A stretch of 50,834 nt of DNA from Rhizobacter sp. (GTDB lineage Bacteria; Pseudomonadota; Gammaproteobacteria; Burkholderiales; Burkholderiaceae_C): the NCBI GenBank assembly GCA_025361845.1, contig JANYJL010000288.1, forward strand, positions 1 to 50,834, in the 5' to 3' direction. The notes under the pieces were generated by a model, which was given only the letters and a program-made list of their open reading frames with translations, did not search any database and had not been told where the DNA came from. The translations under genes were made by a program, and so were the position numbers. This document shows positions 1 to 9,002 of the stretch, piece after piece; within the stretch, counting starts at the first letter, position 1; each line of letters begins with the position of its first letter.

Positions 1-1200
1 GCTGGCCAGTTCGCCGATCTCGTCGCTGCGCATGATGGACAGCGGCGCATCGAGCCGACCCTCGCCCACCTCGCGTGCGGCCGTGGCCAGGCGCGCCAGG
101 TCGCGGGCGACCCAGCCCAGGATCGCCAGGCCCAGCACCACCGCCACCAGGGCCGCGAGCGTGCCGATGACCGCGGTGCGCAGCACGTTCTCGGTCACGC
201 CGCTCATGAAATCGCTGCGCGGCACCGCCACCACGGTGATCCAGTCCAGGCCCGCGTCGTCGCGCAGGTGTTCGTAGGCGAGCTGCACGGCCGCGCCATC
301 CGGGCCCTTGAAGTTGAGCGTGCGCTGCCGCGTGCCGGCCGCTTGTTGTTGCGCCTGCTGCACCTGGGCGTAGGCGGCCACCTGCAAGGCATCCTCGCTG
401 GCCGCGGCATTCACACGGCCGAAGTTGCCGTCCGCGCCGCGCAGCACGTTCGGGCTGCGCGACGAGGCGATCAGGTTGCCGTCCGGCTCGATGATGAAGG
501 CGATGGCGTGCGAGCTCATGCGCAGCTTGCGCACGAAGTCGTTGAGCTGGCGCAGCGACACATCGGTCGCGACCACACCCTCCACTTCGCCCGTCGCACC
601 GAGCACGCGGCGCGCGCGTGTGGCCACCAGTTCGGAGGTGCGGAAGTCGATGTAGATCGATGTCCAGGTGTGCGAAACATTCGCTGCGCCGGCCTTGTAC
701 CAGGGCCGCACGCGCGGGTCGAACAGGCGCGTTTCGATGGCCGGCGCGGCAAGTGGCCCGTTGATGCCCGAGAAGCGCTGGAAGCCGCGTGGGGCGTCGG
801 CGGAGAGCTTGATGCGCAGCTCGCCGTCCTGCACCGAATGCCGCCACAGGCCGAAGAACTGGCCGTGGCGGTTGCCGTAGTAGACGTAGTTGTTCGGGTC
901 CAGGTGCAGCGAGGTCGCGATCCAGAAGCGGCTGCGCAGTTCGTCGAGTTCGCGGTCGATGGTCGCTGGCGCCGCCATGCCGTTCGGGAAGGCCGCTTCC
1001 AGCACCGCGCCCGAGCCGACCACGTGGCGATCGACTGCCTGGCCGATGCGGCTGGCGGTTTCGAGCAGCAGGTTGGCGGCCACGGTGTCCACGGCCTGGC
1101 TGCCGGCGCGGTACGACAGCACGCCGATCAACACGGCCACGCCGAGCACCAGGGCCACGAAGGGAAGCGTCAGCGACTGGCGCAGGGAGAGGCGGTACAA
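1..1200 (-). CDS. Cache-HAMP membrane sensor, C-terminus beyond window
   Basis: The minus-strand reading frame runs off the left edge, so only the sensor half is present. Right after the start is a transmembrane helix, then a periplasmic region of about 280 residues that reads like a double Cache ligand-binding domain (aromatic-rich segment with NNYVYYGNR around residue 90; RPWYKAG around residue 155). A second membrane helix and a HAMP linker (REVGEGRLDAPL, RSDEIGEL) follow at the edge. This topology is shared by chemoreceptors, diguanylate cyclases, adenylate cyclases and histidine kinases; the missing output domain leaves the type open. The start is uncertain: TTG at 1200 puts the first helix at the N-terminus as is usual, whereas the only in-frame ATG (1341) would add a poor leader and leave just 11 bp to the divergent reductase gene. 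Confidence 0.75.
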   Translation of the reverse strand, partial: MYRLSLRQSLTLPFVALVLGVAVLIGVLSYRAGSQAVDTVAANLLLETASRIGQAVDRHVVGSGAVLEAAFPNGMAAPATIDRELDELRSRFWIATSLHLDPNNYVYYGNRHGQFFGLWRHSVQDGELRIKLSADAPRGFQRFSGINGPLAAPAIETRLFDPRVRPWYKAGAANVSHTWTSIYIDFRTSELVATRARRVLGATGEVEGVVATDVSLRQLNDFVRKLRMSSHAIAFIIEPDGNLIASSRSPNVLRGADGNFGRVNAAASEDALQVAAYAQVQQAQQQAAGTRQRTLNFKGPDGAAVQLAYEHLRDDAGLDWITVVAVPRSDFMSGVTENVLRTAVIGTLAALVAVVLGLAILGWVARDLARLATAAREVGEGRLDAPLSIMRSDEIGELAS

Positions 1201-1352
1201 GGGGCGTCGGTCGGATTCGAGGGCCTCCAGTATCGGGGGCGCAACCCAGATGAGGAAACCCTCCAGATGAAGGCGCGAAGGAGTGCCGCTGGTAGTCGCG
1301 TGCCTGCAACGCCCGCGTAATATCCTGCGTTCTCCATTCATCCGCGACCACC

Positions 1353-2396
<1,044 letters not shown>

Positions 2397-2534
2397 ACCG
2401 GCCCGAGGCTGTCAAACCAGCTGATCCAGCGGACGCAGGGTGTTACTCAGCCAATCCCGACCCGGCCCGCGGGGAATCGCGACTGCCTACACTCAACTCT
2501 CGGGGAGGTTCACAAGAAGAATCCCAGGAACCTC

Positions 2535-3083
2535 ATGAAAACCAGAGACGTCGTCATCTACACGGGAAAGCGCTTCGAGGTGCCCCAAGGCATCCAGCGC
2601 ATCGACACACAGGCCACCCACGGTTGGCAGCTGCGCTACGGCGGCACCAAGCTGTTTTCCGATGGCGTGGAGAACGCCCGAGGAGCGAGTGCCGCGCTGG
2701 TGCAAGCCACGCGCGAGTTGCTGAGCCGCATTGCGCGGCTGCCTGCGCCCTCGCTGTTGCAGCGCGAGCCGAACGAGAACAAGACATCGGACTTGCCGGT
2801 CGGTATCTCCGGCCCCATCGTGCGCAAGCGCCGGGGCGCGAAGGTGTACGAGAGCAGCCTGTCGGTCTTGTTGCCGCGTTTCGGTATGCCCTCGCGCCGG
2901 CGCAGTGTCTACATCGGCACCGAGAACACCTACACGACCGAGCGTTACCACCTGGCGCTGGAGAAGTGCATCGCGCTGCGTGATGCGGCCGAGAAGACCT
3001 ACCGGCGTGATGCCACCACGGCCAAGCGGGTGGGGGCCTTGCAGTTGCAGGCTCGGCAGGCGCGGCGCTTGGTTGCCAAGTAG
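2535..3083 (+). CDS. Hypothetical protein, basic, possibly AP2-like
   Basis: A 182-residue basic protein I cannot assign with confidence. No signal peptide or membrane helix is visible. The segment WQLRYGGTKLFSDG (about residues 31-44) and the later RRRSVYIGTENTYTTERY resemble the short beta-strand repeats of AP2-like DNA-binding folds that read W-x-x-R-a/y-x-G. The C-terminal 45 residues are rich in Arg, Lys and Ala and look helical. The ATG at 2535 follows a GGAACC stretch and is the only good start. It is monocistronic, with 138 bp upstream and a 112-bp spacer downstream that carries a dispersed repeat. DNA binding is an inference from composition and the weak AP2 resemblance only. Confidence 0.6.
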   Translation: MKTRDVVIYTGKRFEVPQGIQRIDTQATHGWQLRYGGTKLFSDGVENARGASAALVQATRELLSRIARLPAPSLLQREPNENKTSDLPVGISGPIVRKRRGAKVYESSLSVLLPRFGMPSRRRSVYIGTENTYTTERYHLALEKCIALRDAAEKTYRRDATTAKRVGALQLQARQARRLVAK

Positions 3084-3143
3084 GTTGACTTGTTGGTCGA
3101 GCGGGCCCGCGACGTTTGAGCGGTGCTGCCGAGGCCGCCGGTG

Positions 3144-3168
3144 CCTTCGCCTCGCGCGGAAATTCGAG
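3144..3168. repeat. Dispersed 25-bp repeat, copy A
   Basis: This 25-bp sequence (CCTTCGCCTCGCGC... ending ATTCGAG) recurs at 49531-49555 in the same orientation with one mismatch. Similarity continues weakly (GCAAG) for about 12 more bases. Both copies lie in non-coding spacers between convergent genes, which fits a genome-wide dispersed element rather than coding sequence. Confidence 0.65.
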
Positions 3169-3195
3169 TGGGCAAGGGCGTCGTCGGCGCAGCGC

Positions 3196-3927
3196 TCACA
3201 CGCCCTTCACGCTCCGCAGCGATTGCAGCATCTCGTGCACGTCGTGCGTCATCACTGCCAGGAAGGTGACGAGCAGCACGTAGTAGAGGCCGTACTCCCA
3301 CTTCACTGAGTTGCTGACGGCGTAGTAGCCGCGCCCTTCGGCACTGTCGCTGCGGTAGGTGATGGCCTTCCACACCTGCGGTGCGGCGAACAGCGCGATC
3401 ACCAGCAGCATCGGGCTCGGTCGATACAGGTAGGCGGCGCCGAGCACCGGCACGCCCAACAGCCAGATGCGCGGCGACAGCACGGCGGTGATGCGCCCAC
3501 CGTCCAATGGCGACAGCGGAATCATGTTGAACAGGTTCAGGAAGAAGCCCGCGTAGGCCACGGCCAGCAGCCAGGTCTCGTCGTAGTTGCGCGCGAGGAA
3601 GTAGCACACCAGCGCACCTACCGTGCCGAGCAGTGGACCGCCCAACCCGACATAGGCTTCGGTCTCGGCATCGTGCGGCATGTCCTTCAACTGGATCCAC
3701 GCGCCGACGAAGGGGATGAAGGTCGGCGCGCCCACGTCGAGCCCGCGCCGCTTGGCGGCGATGTAGTGGCCCGACTCGTGCACGAACAGCAGCGCGACGA
3801 AACCGATCGCATAACGCCAGCCATAGATGAAGGCGTAGGCCACGACCGAGATCAGCATCGTGCCGCCGGTCGTGAACAGCTTGCCCAGCTTGGCGCCCGA
3901 CAGCAGCAGGAGCAGCAGCTTGATCAT
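3196..3927 (-). CDS. Site-2 protease family (M50) membrane metalloprotease
   Basis: A 243-residue polytopic membrane protein with the M50 zinc site: HESGH at residues 50-54 in a membrane helix (His50, Glu51, His54) and the second motif NxxP...PLDGG with Asp142. Family members cut substrates inside the membrane, often anti-sigma factors, or have unknown substrates. It matches compact bacterial site-2 proteases of 200-250 residues lacking PDZ domains. ATG 3927 is used because it overlaps the stop of the small exported protein upstream (ATGA), indicating translational coupling; a longer reading from 4065 would only run through that neighbour in another frame. The coupled small protein could be a partner or substrate, which is inference. 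Confidence 0.88.
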   Translation of the reverse strand: MIKLLLLLLSGAKLGKLFTTGGTMLISVVAYAFIYGWRYAIGFVALLFVHESGHYIAAKRRGLDVGAPTFIPFVGAWIQLKDMPHDAETEAYVGLGGPLLGTVGALVCYFLARNYDETWLLAVAYAGFFLNLFNMIPLSPLDGGRITAVLSPRIWLLGVPVLGAAYLYRPSPMLLVIALFAAPQVWKAITYRSDSAEGRGYYAVSNSVKWEYGLYYVLLVTFLAVMTHDVHEMLQSLRSVKGV

Positions 3928-4103
3928 GCGGTGGGTGGTGCGCGGGGTGGTGTTGCCGGCGCCTCGGCCCAGCCCAGCACCTCGATCGTCTGCGAGCCCG
4001 TCTTCACGCGCTCTTCGTTCGCCTCTTCCGGCGAGGCCGCTTGCGCGACCACCGCGAACAGCCACAAACCGCTCAGCCAGAGCAGCATCGATCCACGTCG
4101 CAT
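3924..4103 (-). CDS. Small exported protein upstream of the M50 protease
   Basis: A 59-residue protein with a clear signal peptide: MRRGSMLLWLSGLWLFAVVAQA, then a mature part of about 37 residues starting near ASPEEANEERV, acidic then proline/alanine-rich. ATG 4103 is preferred over ATG 4109 because AGGGAG lies six bases before it. Its TGA overlaps the ATG of the M50 protease, so the two form an operon. I know of no family for the mature segment. Being secreted and coupled to an intramembrane protease, it may be an accessory or a substrate; this is only inferred from context. Confidence 0.7.
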   Translation of the reverse strand: MRRGSMLLWLSGLWLFAVVAQAASPEEANEERVKTGSQTIEVLGWAEAPATPPRAPPTA

Positions 4104-4157
4104 GGCCATCTCCCTGGCGTTGTTGTCGATCGATTTTGCCATGCGGGCCGCGCTTGA

Positions 4158-4667
4158 ATGCCGGTGCAAAATGCGCATGCCATGCTGCTACGCCCGCTCG
4201 ATTTTTCGCCGCTGTTGCCCGCCGTTCCAGGCCGCATCTGGCTCGGTCCGATGCCGGGCCGCCTGGAATCGTGGGCTGCCTTCCTCGCCGATGCAGGCGA
4301 ACGCGCCATTGCGCGTGTCGTCTGCCTCACACCGCGCCACGAGATCGCCTCGCTCTCGCCGGCTTACCTCACAGCCATCACGCAAGACCGATTGCCCTTC
4401 ACCTGGCAGGCCCTGCCGATGCGCGACCTGGGCCTGGCCGAACAAGCGCAGGCCTTTCGTGAGGGCATCGATGCAGTGGCGCAAGCAGTGCGCAACGGGG
4501 ATGCAGTGCTCCTGCATTGCGCTGCCGGCATCGGCCGCACCGGCACCGCGGCGGCCTGTTTGCTCAAGCGTTTGGGGCTGCCCACGGGCCTGGCCTTGCA
4601 GCGTGTGCGCGAGGCCGGGTCGAGCCCGGAAAGCGCCTTGCAATCGGGTTTGATCGAAACTTTCTGA
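4158..4667 (+). CDS. Dual-specificity/tyrosine phosphatase-like protein
   Basis: A protein of up to 169 residues with the cysteine-phosphatase signature HCAAGIGRTG at residues 120-129 (nucleophile Cys121, phosphate-binding Arg127). MRDLG at residues 88-92 supplies a candidate general-acid Asp90. The size and layout match compact dual-specificity phosphatases acting on phosphotyrosine, phosphoserine or other phosphoesters in the cytoplasm. ATG 4158 gives the longest form, but ATG 4182 (MLLRPLDFSPLLP) is equally plausible and would leave more room for a promoter divergent from the small exported gene. It converges on the histidine kinase gene with a 3-bp gap. Confidence 0.82.
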   Translation: MPVQNAHAMLLRPLDFSPLLPAVPGRIWLGPMPGRLESWAAFLADAGERAIARVVCLTPRHEIASLSPAYLTAITQDRLPFTWQALPMRDLGLAEQAQAFREGIDAVAQAVRNGDAVLLHCAAGIGRTGTAAACLLKRLGLPTGLALQRVREAGSSPESALQSGLIETF

Positions 4668-4670
4668 GGC

Positions 4671-5942
4671 TCACGCGATCGGCAGCGTGATGTCGACTTC
4701 GAGCCCCGGCGCGGCATTGCGCATCACCATCTGCCCGCCATGCGCCTGCGCGACGAGGCGACACAGATAGAGGCCCAGGCCCACGCCGCCGGTGGCACGC
4801 TGGCGCGCGCTGTCGGGCCGGTAGAAGGCCTGCGCCAGCAGCGCCAGTTGTTCCTCGGGCACGCCCGGGCCGTGGTCGCGCACGCGCAGGCGCACGAATC
4901 CACCATCGATTTCAGTACTCACCTGCGGCGGCATGGCCGCACCCGCGCTGTGTCGCAGCGCGTTGTCGAGCAGGTTGCGCAGCAGCAGCTTGATGCGGGT
5001 GCGGTCGATTGCAAGTGAAGGCAGCCCAGACGCCAGATTCATCTGCACGTCGTGCTCTGCGAACTGCGTGGCCACGATCTCGGCGACCAGCGTATTCAGC
5101 TCGCTGGCCTCGGTCTGCAAGGCGGCGTGGCCAGTGGCCAGGCGCTCGCTTTCGAGCAGGTCGCTGATCAGGTCGCGCATCTCGGCCAGGTCGTGCAGCA
5201 GGGCGTCGCGCTCCGGCCCTTCGGCCACCAGTTCGGCGTTCAGGCGCGCACGCGTGAGCGGCGAGCGCAGCTCGTGGCTGATGGCCAGCAGCAGGGCGCG
5301 CTTGGCGTCCAGCATGCCGTGCAGGTTGCCGGCCATGCGGTTGATCTGCAGGGCGAGCTCGCCCAGTTCATCGCGCCGCCGCAGCGCGATCGGGCGCGAA
5401 AAATCGCCAGCGCCGAAACGCAACGCGCCGGCGCGGATGTCTCGCAACGGGCGCAGCAGGCGGCGCACCGTGGCGTAGGCCAGTGCCGTCAACAGCAAGA
5501 GCACCGCCAGTGTGGCCCAGCCGATCATCCGCGGCCGGTCTTCACGCGTCACGTCGGCCAGGCCGAAGCGGATGCGGTGACCATCGGCGAGCTGGCGCAC
5601 CGGGCGCCAGGTGGTGTCGGCGCCGTCCGGTGCATCGAAGTGCTGGAGGCGTGGCTTGTCACCTTCCTGCCCCGGCTGCGAATCCCAGTTCACCACCGGC
5701 CCGTCGATGCGGATGCGCAGTGGCAGCCGTTGCGCCAGCGCCTGCGCGCGTGCCAGGTCGGGCGGGGTGCCGATCTCGGCCACCAGCAAGTCGGTGTAGT
5801 GAATGACGAGCGGGCGCGCGTAGTCCTGCCAGCCACCACGCAGCGCGGCCTGCGTGCCGACGAGGAAGGTCACCGTCACGGCGAAGGCCAGCAACACGAA
5901 CAGCCCGACCAGTCGCGCCCCCAGCGAATGCCGCCTTCTCAC
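4671..5942 (-). CDS. Two-component sensor histidine kinase, CpxA-like
   Basis: A 423-residue membrane kinase. Order of parts: transmembrane helix 1 (residues 11-33), a periplasmic domain of about 105 residues, transmembrane helix 2 (around 140-160), a HAMP linker, the HisKA dimerisation helix with ISHELRSPLTRARL (phospho-accepting His about residue 223), and the ATPase domain with NLLDNALRH, the DHGPGVP box and GGVGLGLYL. The start is GTG 5942, whose GTGA overlaps the stop of the regulator gene, so both are made from one transcript. With the CpxP-like lipoprotein upstream, the set resembles Cpx envelope-stress systems, although a heavy-metal sensor of the same architecture cannot be excluded. 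Confidence 0.92.
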   Translation of the reverse strand: MRRRHSLGARLVGLFVLLAFAVTVTFLVGTQAALRGGWQDYARPLVIHYTDLLVAEIGTPPDLARAQALAQRLPLRIRIDGPVVNWDSQPGQEGDKPRLQHFDAPDGADTTWRPVRQLADGHRIRFGLADVTREDRPRMIGWATLAVLLLLTALAYATVRRLLRPLRDIRAGALRFGAGDFSRPIALRRRDELGELALQINRMAGNLHGMLDAKRALLLAISHELRSPLTRARLNAELVAEGPERDALLHDLAEMRDLISDLLESERLATGHAALQTEASELNTLVAEIVATQFAEHDVQMNLASGLPSLAIDRTRIKLLLRNLLDNALRHSAGAAMPPQVSTEIDGGFVRLRVRDHGPGVPEEQLALLAQAFYRPDSARQRATGGVGLGLYLCRLVAQAHGGQMVMRNAAPGLEVDITLPIA

Positions 5943-6610
5943 AAGCGCGCCCCGGCGAAGGTGTAGCCCGCATTGCGCAGCGTGCGGATGCAGTCGAGCG
6001 GCTCCAGCTTCTTGCGCAACCGGCTGACCAGAATGTCGACCGCGCGGCTGTACAACTCGGCTTCGTGGCCGCGCAATCGGTTCAGGATCTCGTCGCGGCT
6101 GAACACCTTCTGCGGCTCGCGCGCCAGCAGCGTGAGCAGTTCGAATTCGGTGCCGGTGAGATCGAGCGCCTCGCCGTGGCGCAGCACCTCGCGCCGGTCG
6201 ATGTCGATCGACAAACCTTCGAACACCAGCCGGTTCGCGGCCGCCGGCGCGCGTGCGCGCCGCAGGATGGTCTGCAAGCGCGCCAGCAGTTCGCGCGGCT
6301 CGAAGGGTTTGGGCACGTAGTCGTCGGCACCGATCTCCAGGCCGACGACACGGTCCATCACCTCGCCGCGTGCGGTCAGCATGATGATCGGGATGTCGCT
6401 TTCCTTGCGGATCGTGCGGCAGAGTTCGAAGCCGTCCATCTCGGGCAGCATCACGTCGAGGATGGCCGCCTCGAACGGCTGCGCACGCAGCTTCGCGAGG
6501 CCCGCGCTCGGGCGCGTGGCGCTGTCGAGTTCGAAATCGAAACGCGCGAAGTAGGTCGCCAGCGGGGCGGCGAGCAGTTCGTCGTCGTCGATCAGCAGGA
6601 TGCGGCGCAT
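5939..6610 (-). CDS. OmpR-family response regulator, CpxR-like
   Basis: A 223-residue regulator with a receiver domain (acidic pocket DDD at 8-10, phosphorylation site Asp52 in AAILDVMLPEMDG, Thr in MLTARG, Lys in VPKPFEP) and a C-terminal winged helix (LTGTEFELLTLLAREP, SRDEILNRLRG, VDILVSRLRKKLEP, RNAGYTF). ATG 6610 (MRRILLIDDDE) is the natural family start; the frame is open far upstream but that sequence is not part of this protein. It is followed by the kinase gene with overlapping GTGA. It lies 71 bp downstream of the CpxP-like gene on the same strand, so the three probably form one regulatory unit. Confidence 0.93.
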   Translation of the reverse strand: MRRILLIDDDELLAAPLATYFARFDFELDSATRPSAGLAKLRAQPFEAAILDVMLPEMDGFELCRTIRKESDIPIIMLTARGEVMDRVVGLEIGADDYVPKPFEPRELLARLQTILRRARAPAAANRLVFEGLSIDIDRREVLRHGEALDLTGTEFELLTLLAREPQKVFSRDEILNRLRGHEAELYSRAVDILVSRLRKKLEPLDCIRTLRNAGYTFAGARL

Positions 6611-6681
6611 GCGGGGATTGTCGCTGTGACGAAGCGCAGAAAAAGCGGCCCGACGTTGGCGTGCAACGTGGGCCGCGCCGA

Positions 6682-7155
6682 TCAGCTGCGCCAGCCGTGG
6701 CCGCCGCGCTTGGCCATGAAGTCGCGCACCTTCTGCTGCTGCTCGGGCTTCAGGCTGTCGTAAAACTCGGCCGCCGCGGCGATGACTTCGGGGCTCTTGC
6801 CACGCAGGGCTTCGGTCTTGGCGGTGACGATGCCTTGCGCCTTGTCGCGGTCGAAGGTGGCGCCGGCCACCAGCGACTGGATCTCGGCACGCGGGTCGTT
6901 CGGGCCGGCCATCAGGGCCAGGCGCTGCTCGCGCAGCTTGTCGGCCAGGGCCGTGAGGCGCTGCTTCTGCGCGTCGTCGAGATTCAGTTCCTTGCCGACA
7001 CGTTCGACCATCTTGGTGCGGAACTTGGTGGCATCTTCCTCGGTCATCTGACCGTCGCGCATGCCGTAACGGCCGTGCGAGCAGGCGGCGAGACCGCCGA
7101 CGAGGACGGTGGCGCCGAAGAGGCCGATGAAAGTTCGTTTGAGCCAGGGACGCAT
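6682..7155 (-). CDS. Spy/CpxP-family periplasmic lipoprotein
   Basis: A 157-residue lipoprotein. The N-terminus MRPWLKRTFIGLFGATVL leads into a lipobox ending in Cys25 (LAAC). The mature part is helical with the Spy/CpxP layout: an LNLDDAQKQRLTALADKL stretch (the LTxxQ-type motif) and a second copy-like helix near the end (LKPEQQQKVRDFMAKRGGHG). Members are periplasmic chaperones or feedback inhibitors of the adjacent sensor kinase. ATG 7155 is preceded by AAAGGAAA, a good ribosome site. Position just upstream of the regulator and kinase genes supports a Cpx-like circuit in which this protein damps the sensor. Confidence 0.88.
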   Translation of the reverse strand: MRPWLKRTFIGLFGATVLVGGLAACSHGRYGMRDGQMTEEDATKFRTKMVERVGKELNLDDAQKQRLTALADKLREQRLALMAGPNDPRAEIQSLVAGATFDRDKAQGIVTAKTEALRGKSPEVIAAAAEFYDSLKPEQQQKVRDFMAKRGGHGWRS

Positions 7156-7340
7156 GGGATTTCCTTTCGTGGTGGATGGGGGCGGCTGTTGTTTCAGCAC
7201 AGGAGGAATCTTGATCGCCGCGCTCGATGGGGTCTTCTTTGCGGGGTATCGGCGTGTATCGTTTCTTTTCATCGCGGGGCGGTGGCAAGGAACTCGGGCT
7301 GCCAGTTACCCTCCAGCCCGTGAACAAGGAAACGACACCC
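7156..7340. promoter_or_regulatory. Divergent intergenic region cpxP-like / chaA
   Basis: 185 bp between the divergent starts of the CpxP-like gene and chaA. It must hold both promoters. It is less GC-rich near 7250-7275 (GTATCGTTTCTTTTCATCG). I see no convincing -35/-10 pair or binding palindrome. Confidence 0.4.
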
Positions 7341-8420
7341 ATGACCCAGACCCTGTGGCCCCGATGGACCCTCGTCGCGCCGCTGCTCGGCGCCGTCATC
7401 GCCGTTGCCTCGGTCTTCGTGCCCGGCCTGTGGTTCGCCGTGGTCATGGCCGCCGCCCTGATCGCGGGTGTGCTGGCCGCCGTGCACCACGCCGAGGTCG
7501 TCGCCCACCGTGTCGGCGAGCCTTACGGCACCCTGGTGCTGGCCATTGCCATCACGGTGATCGAACTCGCTCTGATCGTCTCGCTCATGATTTCCGGTGG
7601 TGCCGCCACGGCCGCGCTGGCGCGCGACACGGTGTTCGCGACCATCATGCTCATCCTCAACGGCATGGTCGGCCTGTGCCTGCTGGCAGGCGGCTCGCGC
7701 TTCGGCGAACAGCGCTTCGCGCAGTACGGCGTCAGCGCCTCGCTGGCCACACTCGCCACCATCGCCGTGCTCACCCTCGTGCTGCCGAACTACACGCTCA
7801 CCACGCCGGGGCCGATGTACAGCTCCAGCCAACTCGCCTTCGTGGCCGCCGTGTCGTTGGTGCTCTATGGCACCTTCGTGCTGGTGCAGACGGTGCGCCA
7901 CCGCGACTACTTCCTGCCGCCCGGCGCCGCCGCGGATGCCGAGGTGCACGCCGAAAAGCCCACGCTCAAGGTGGCATTGGGCAGCGGCGCACTGCTCATG
8001 GTGTGCTTGATCCTGGTGGTGGTGTTGGCGAAATCGCTCGCGCCGCTCGTGGAGAACGCGGTGGCCGCAGCCGGTGCGCCGCAGGCCCTGGTGGGCGTGA
8101 TCATCGCCGCGGTGGTGCTGCTGCCCGAAGGTTTGGCCGCCTTCCGTGCCGCGCGTGCCGACCGCTTGCAGACCAGCCTGAACCTGGCACTCGGCTCGGC
8201 GCTCGCGAGCATCGGCCTGACGATTCCCGCCGTGGCCGTCGTGTCGCTCGCCAGTGGCCTGACGCTCTCGCTCGGCATCGATGCCAAGTCGACCGTGCTG
8301 CTGATGCTGTCCCTGCTCGTCACCACCTTGTCGCTCGGCACCGGCCGCACCACGGTGCTGCAAGGCGTGGTGCACTTGGTGCTCTTGGCCGTCTACGTCT
8401 TCACGACCATCGTTCCCTAG
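7341..8420 (+). CDS. chaA: Calcium:proton antiporter ChaA
   Basis: A 359-residue inner-membrane cation/proton exchanger of the CaCA superfamily with about eleven hydrophobic helices. Two family signature regions are visible: HRVGEPYGTLVLAIAITVIELALI (about residues 56-79, with the acidic EPYG and the conserved Glu of helix 2) and the mirrored LLPEGLAAFRAARADRLQTS plus SLGTGRT in the second half. E. coli ChaA exports Ca2+ or Na+/K+ at alkaline pH. ATG 7341 is preceded by AAGGAAACG; an upstream GTG at 7320 is possible but unnecessary. The gene is monocistronic and ends just before a structured repeat element. Confidence 0.92.
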   Translation: MTQTLWPRWTLVAPLLGAVIAVASVFVPGLWFAVVMAAALIAGVLAAVHHAEVVAHRVGEPYGTLVLAIAITVIELALIVSLMISGGAATAALARDTVFATIMLILNGMVGLCLLAGGSRFGEQRFAQYGVSASLATLATIAVLTLVLPNYTLTTPGPMYSSSQLAFVAAVSLVLYGTFVLVQTVRHRDYFLPPGAAADAEVHAEKPTLKVALGSGALLMVCLILVVVLAKSLAPLVENAVAAAGAPQALVGVIIAAVVLLPEGLAAFRAARADRLQTSLNLALGSALASIGLTIPAVAVVSLASGLTLSLGIDAKSTVLLMLSLLVTTLSLGTGRTTVLQGVVHLVLLAVYVFTTIVP

Positions 8421-8427
8421 GAATGAC

Positions 8428-8482
8428 GGCCCCAAGACGCCTGCGGCGTCGCCCCCCGAGGGGATCTCAGGCGGCTTGGGGC
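8428..8482. repeat. Multi-stem hairpin element after chaA
   Basis: An outer stem (GGCCCCAAG at 8428-8436 pairing with CTTGGGGC at 8475-8482) encloses a perfect 6-bp hairpin (GACGCC/GGCGTC, 8436-8450) and a CCCC/GGGG hairpin (8452-8463). It lies between convergent genes and supplies the last codons of the minus-strand metallopeptidase gene. The form fits a bidirectional terminator or a dispersed REP-like element common in this bacterial group. Confidence 0.65.
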
Positions 8483-9000
8483 GGCCCGGCGCTCGCCTGA
8501 GTGCTGAGCAGCGTGAGGTACAGCCGCGCATCGAACTCGATCTGGTGATACCCAGGCAGCATGTGCTCGCACAGCGCGTAGAAGGGTTTGTTGTGCTCAC
8601 GCTCCTTCAGGTGCGCGAGTTCGTGCACGACGATCATGTCGAGCATCGCGGCGGGTGCGTCCTTGAAGACCGCCGCCACGCGGATCTCGCGCTTGGCCTT
8701 CAACTGCCCGCCTTGCACACGTGACACCGCGGTCAACGTGCCGAGCGCACGCTGATCGATCTGCAAGCGGTTGTCGTAGACCACCTTGGCCAGCAGCGGC
8801 GCGTTGCGCAGGTAGCGCTGCTTCAGCGCCATCGCATGCGCATACAGCGCCGCATCGTTGCGCACCGTGTGCACCTCGGGGTAGCGGCGCGCCAGGTGCG
8901 CGGCCAGGCGGCCTTCGGCCAGCGCCGCGCGCACATCGTCACGCACGGCCTCGGGGTAGCCGGTGATGAAGGGCAGGTCGGGCGCCGGCAGGCTGGCCAC
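8467..9000 (-). CDS. YgjP-like zinc metallopeptidase (DUF45)
   Basis: A 177-residue protein with the YgjP/WLM-type zinc motif HELAHLKEREHNKPF (HELAH at residues 126-130, third ligand His a few residues on). The central part (KVVYDNRLQIDQRALGTL...) is the usual beta-rich lead-in of the DUF45 family. YgjP-like proteins are cytoplasmic predicted peptidases with little known physiology. The start is uncertain: GTG 9000 is used, but TTG 9006 would overlap the stop of the upstream gene (TTGA). The last eight residues (SAGPPQAA) are encoded by the hairpin element, which suggests the element has replaced or extended the original C-terminus. Confidence 0.85.
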   Translation of the reverse strand: MASLPAPDLPFITGYPEAVRDDVRAALAEGRLAAHLARRYPEVHTVRNDAALYAHAMALKQRYLRNAPLLAKVVYDNRLQIDQRALGTLTAVSRVQGGQLKAKREIRVAAVFKDAPAAMLDMIVVHELAHLKEREHNKPFYALCEHMLPGYHQIEFDARLYLTLLSTQASAGPPQAA

Positions 9001-9002
9001 GG

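Noticed and set aside
5939-7447. One long minus-strand frame joining the CpxP-like region to the regulator
   Set aside because: The N-terminal part is a shifted translation of the CpxP-like gene; the regulator starts cleanly at ATG 6610.
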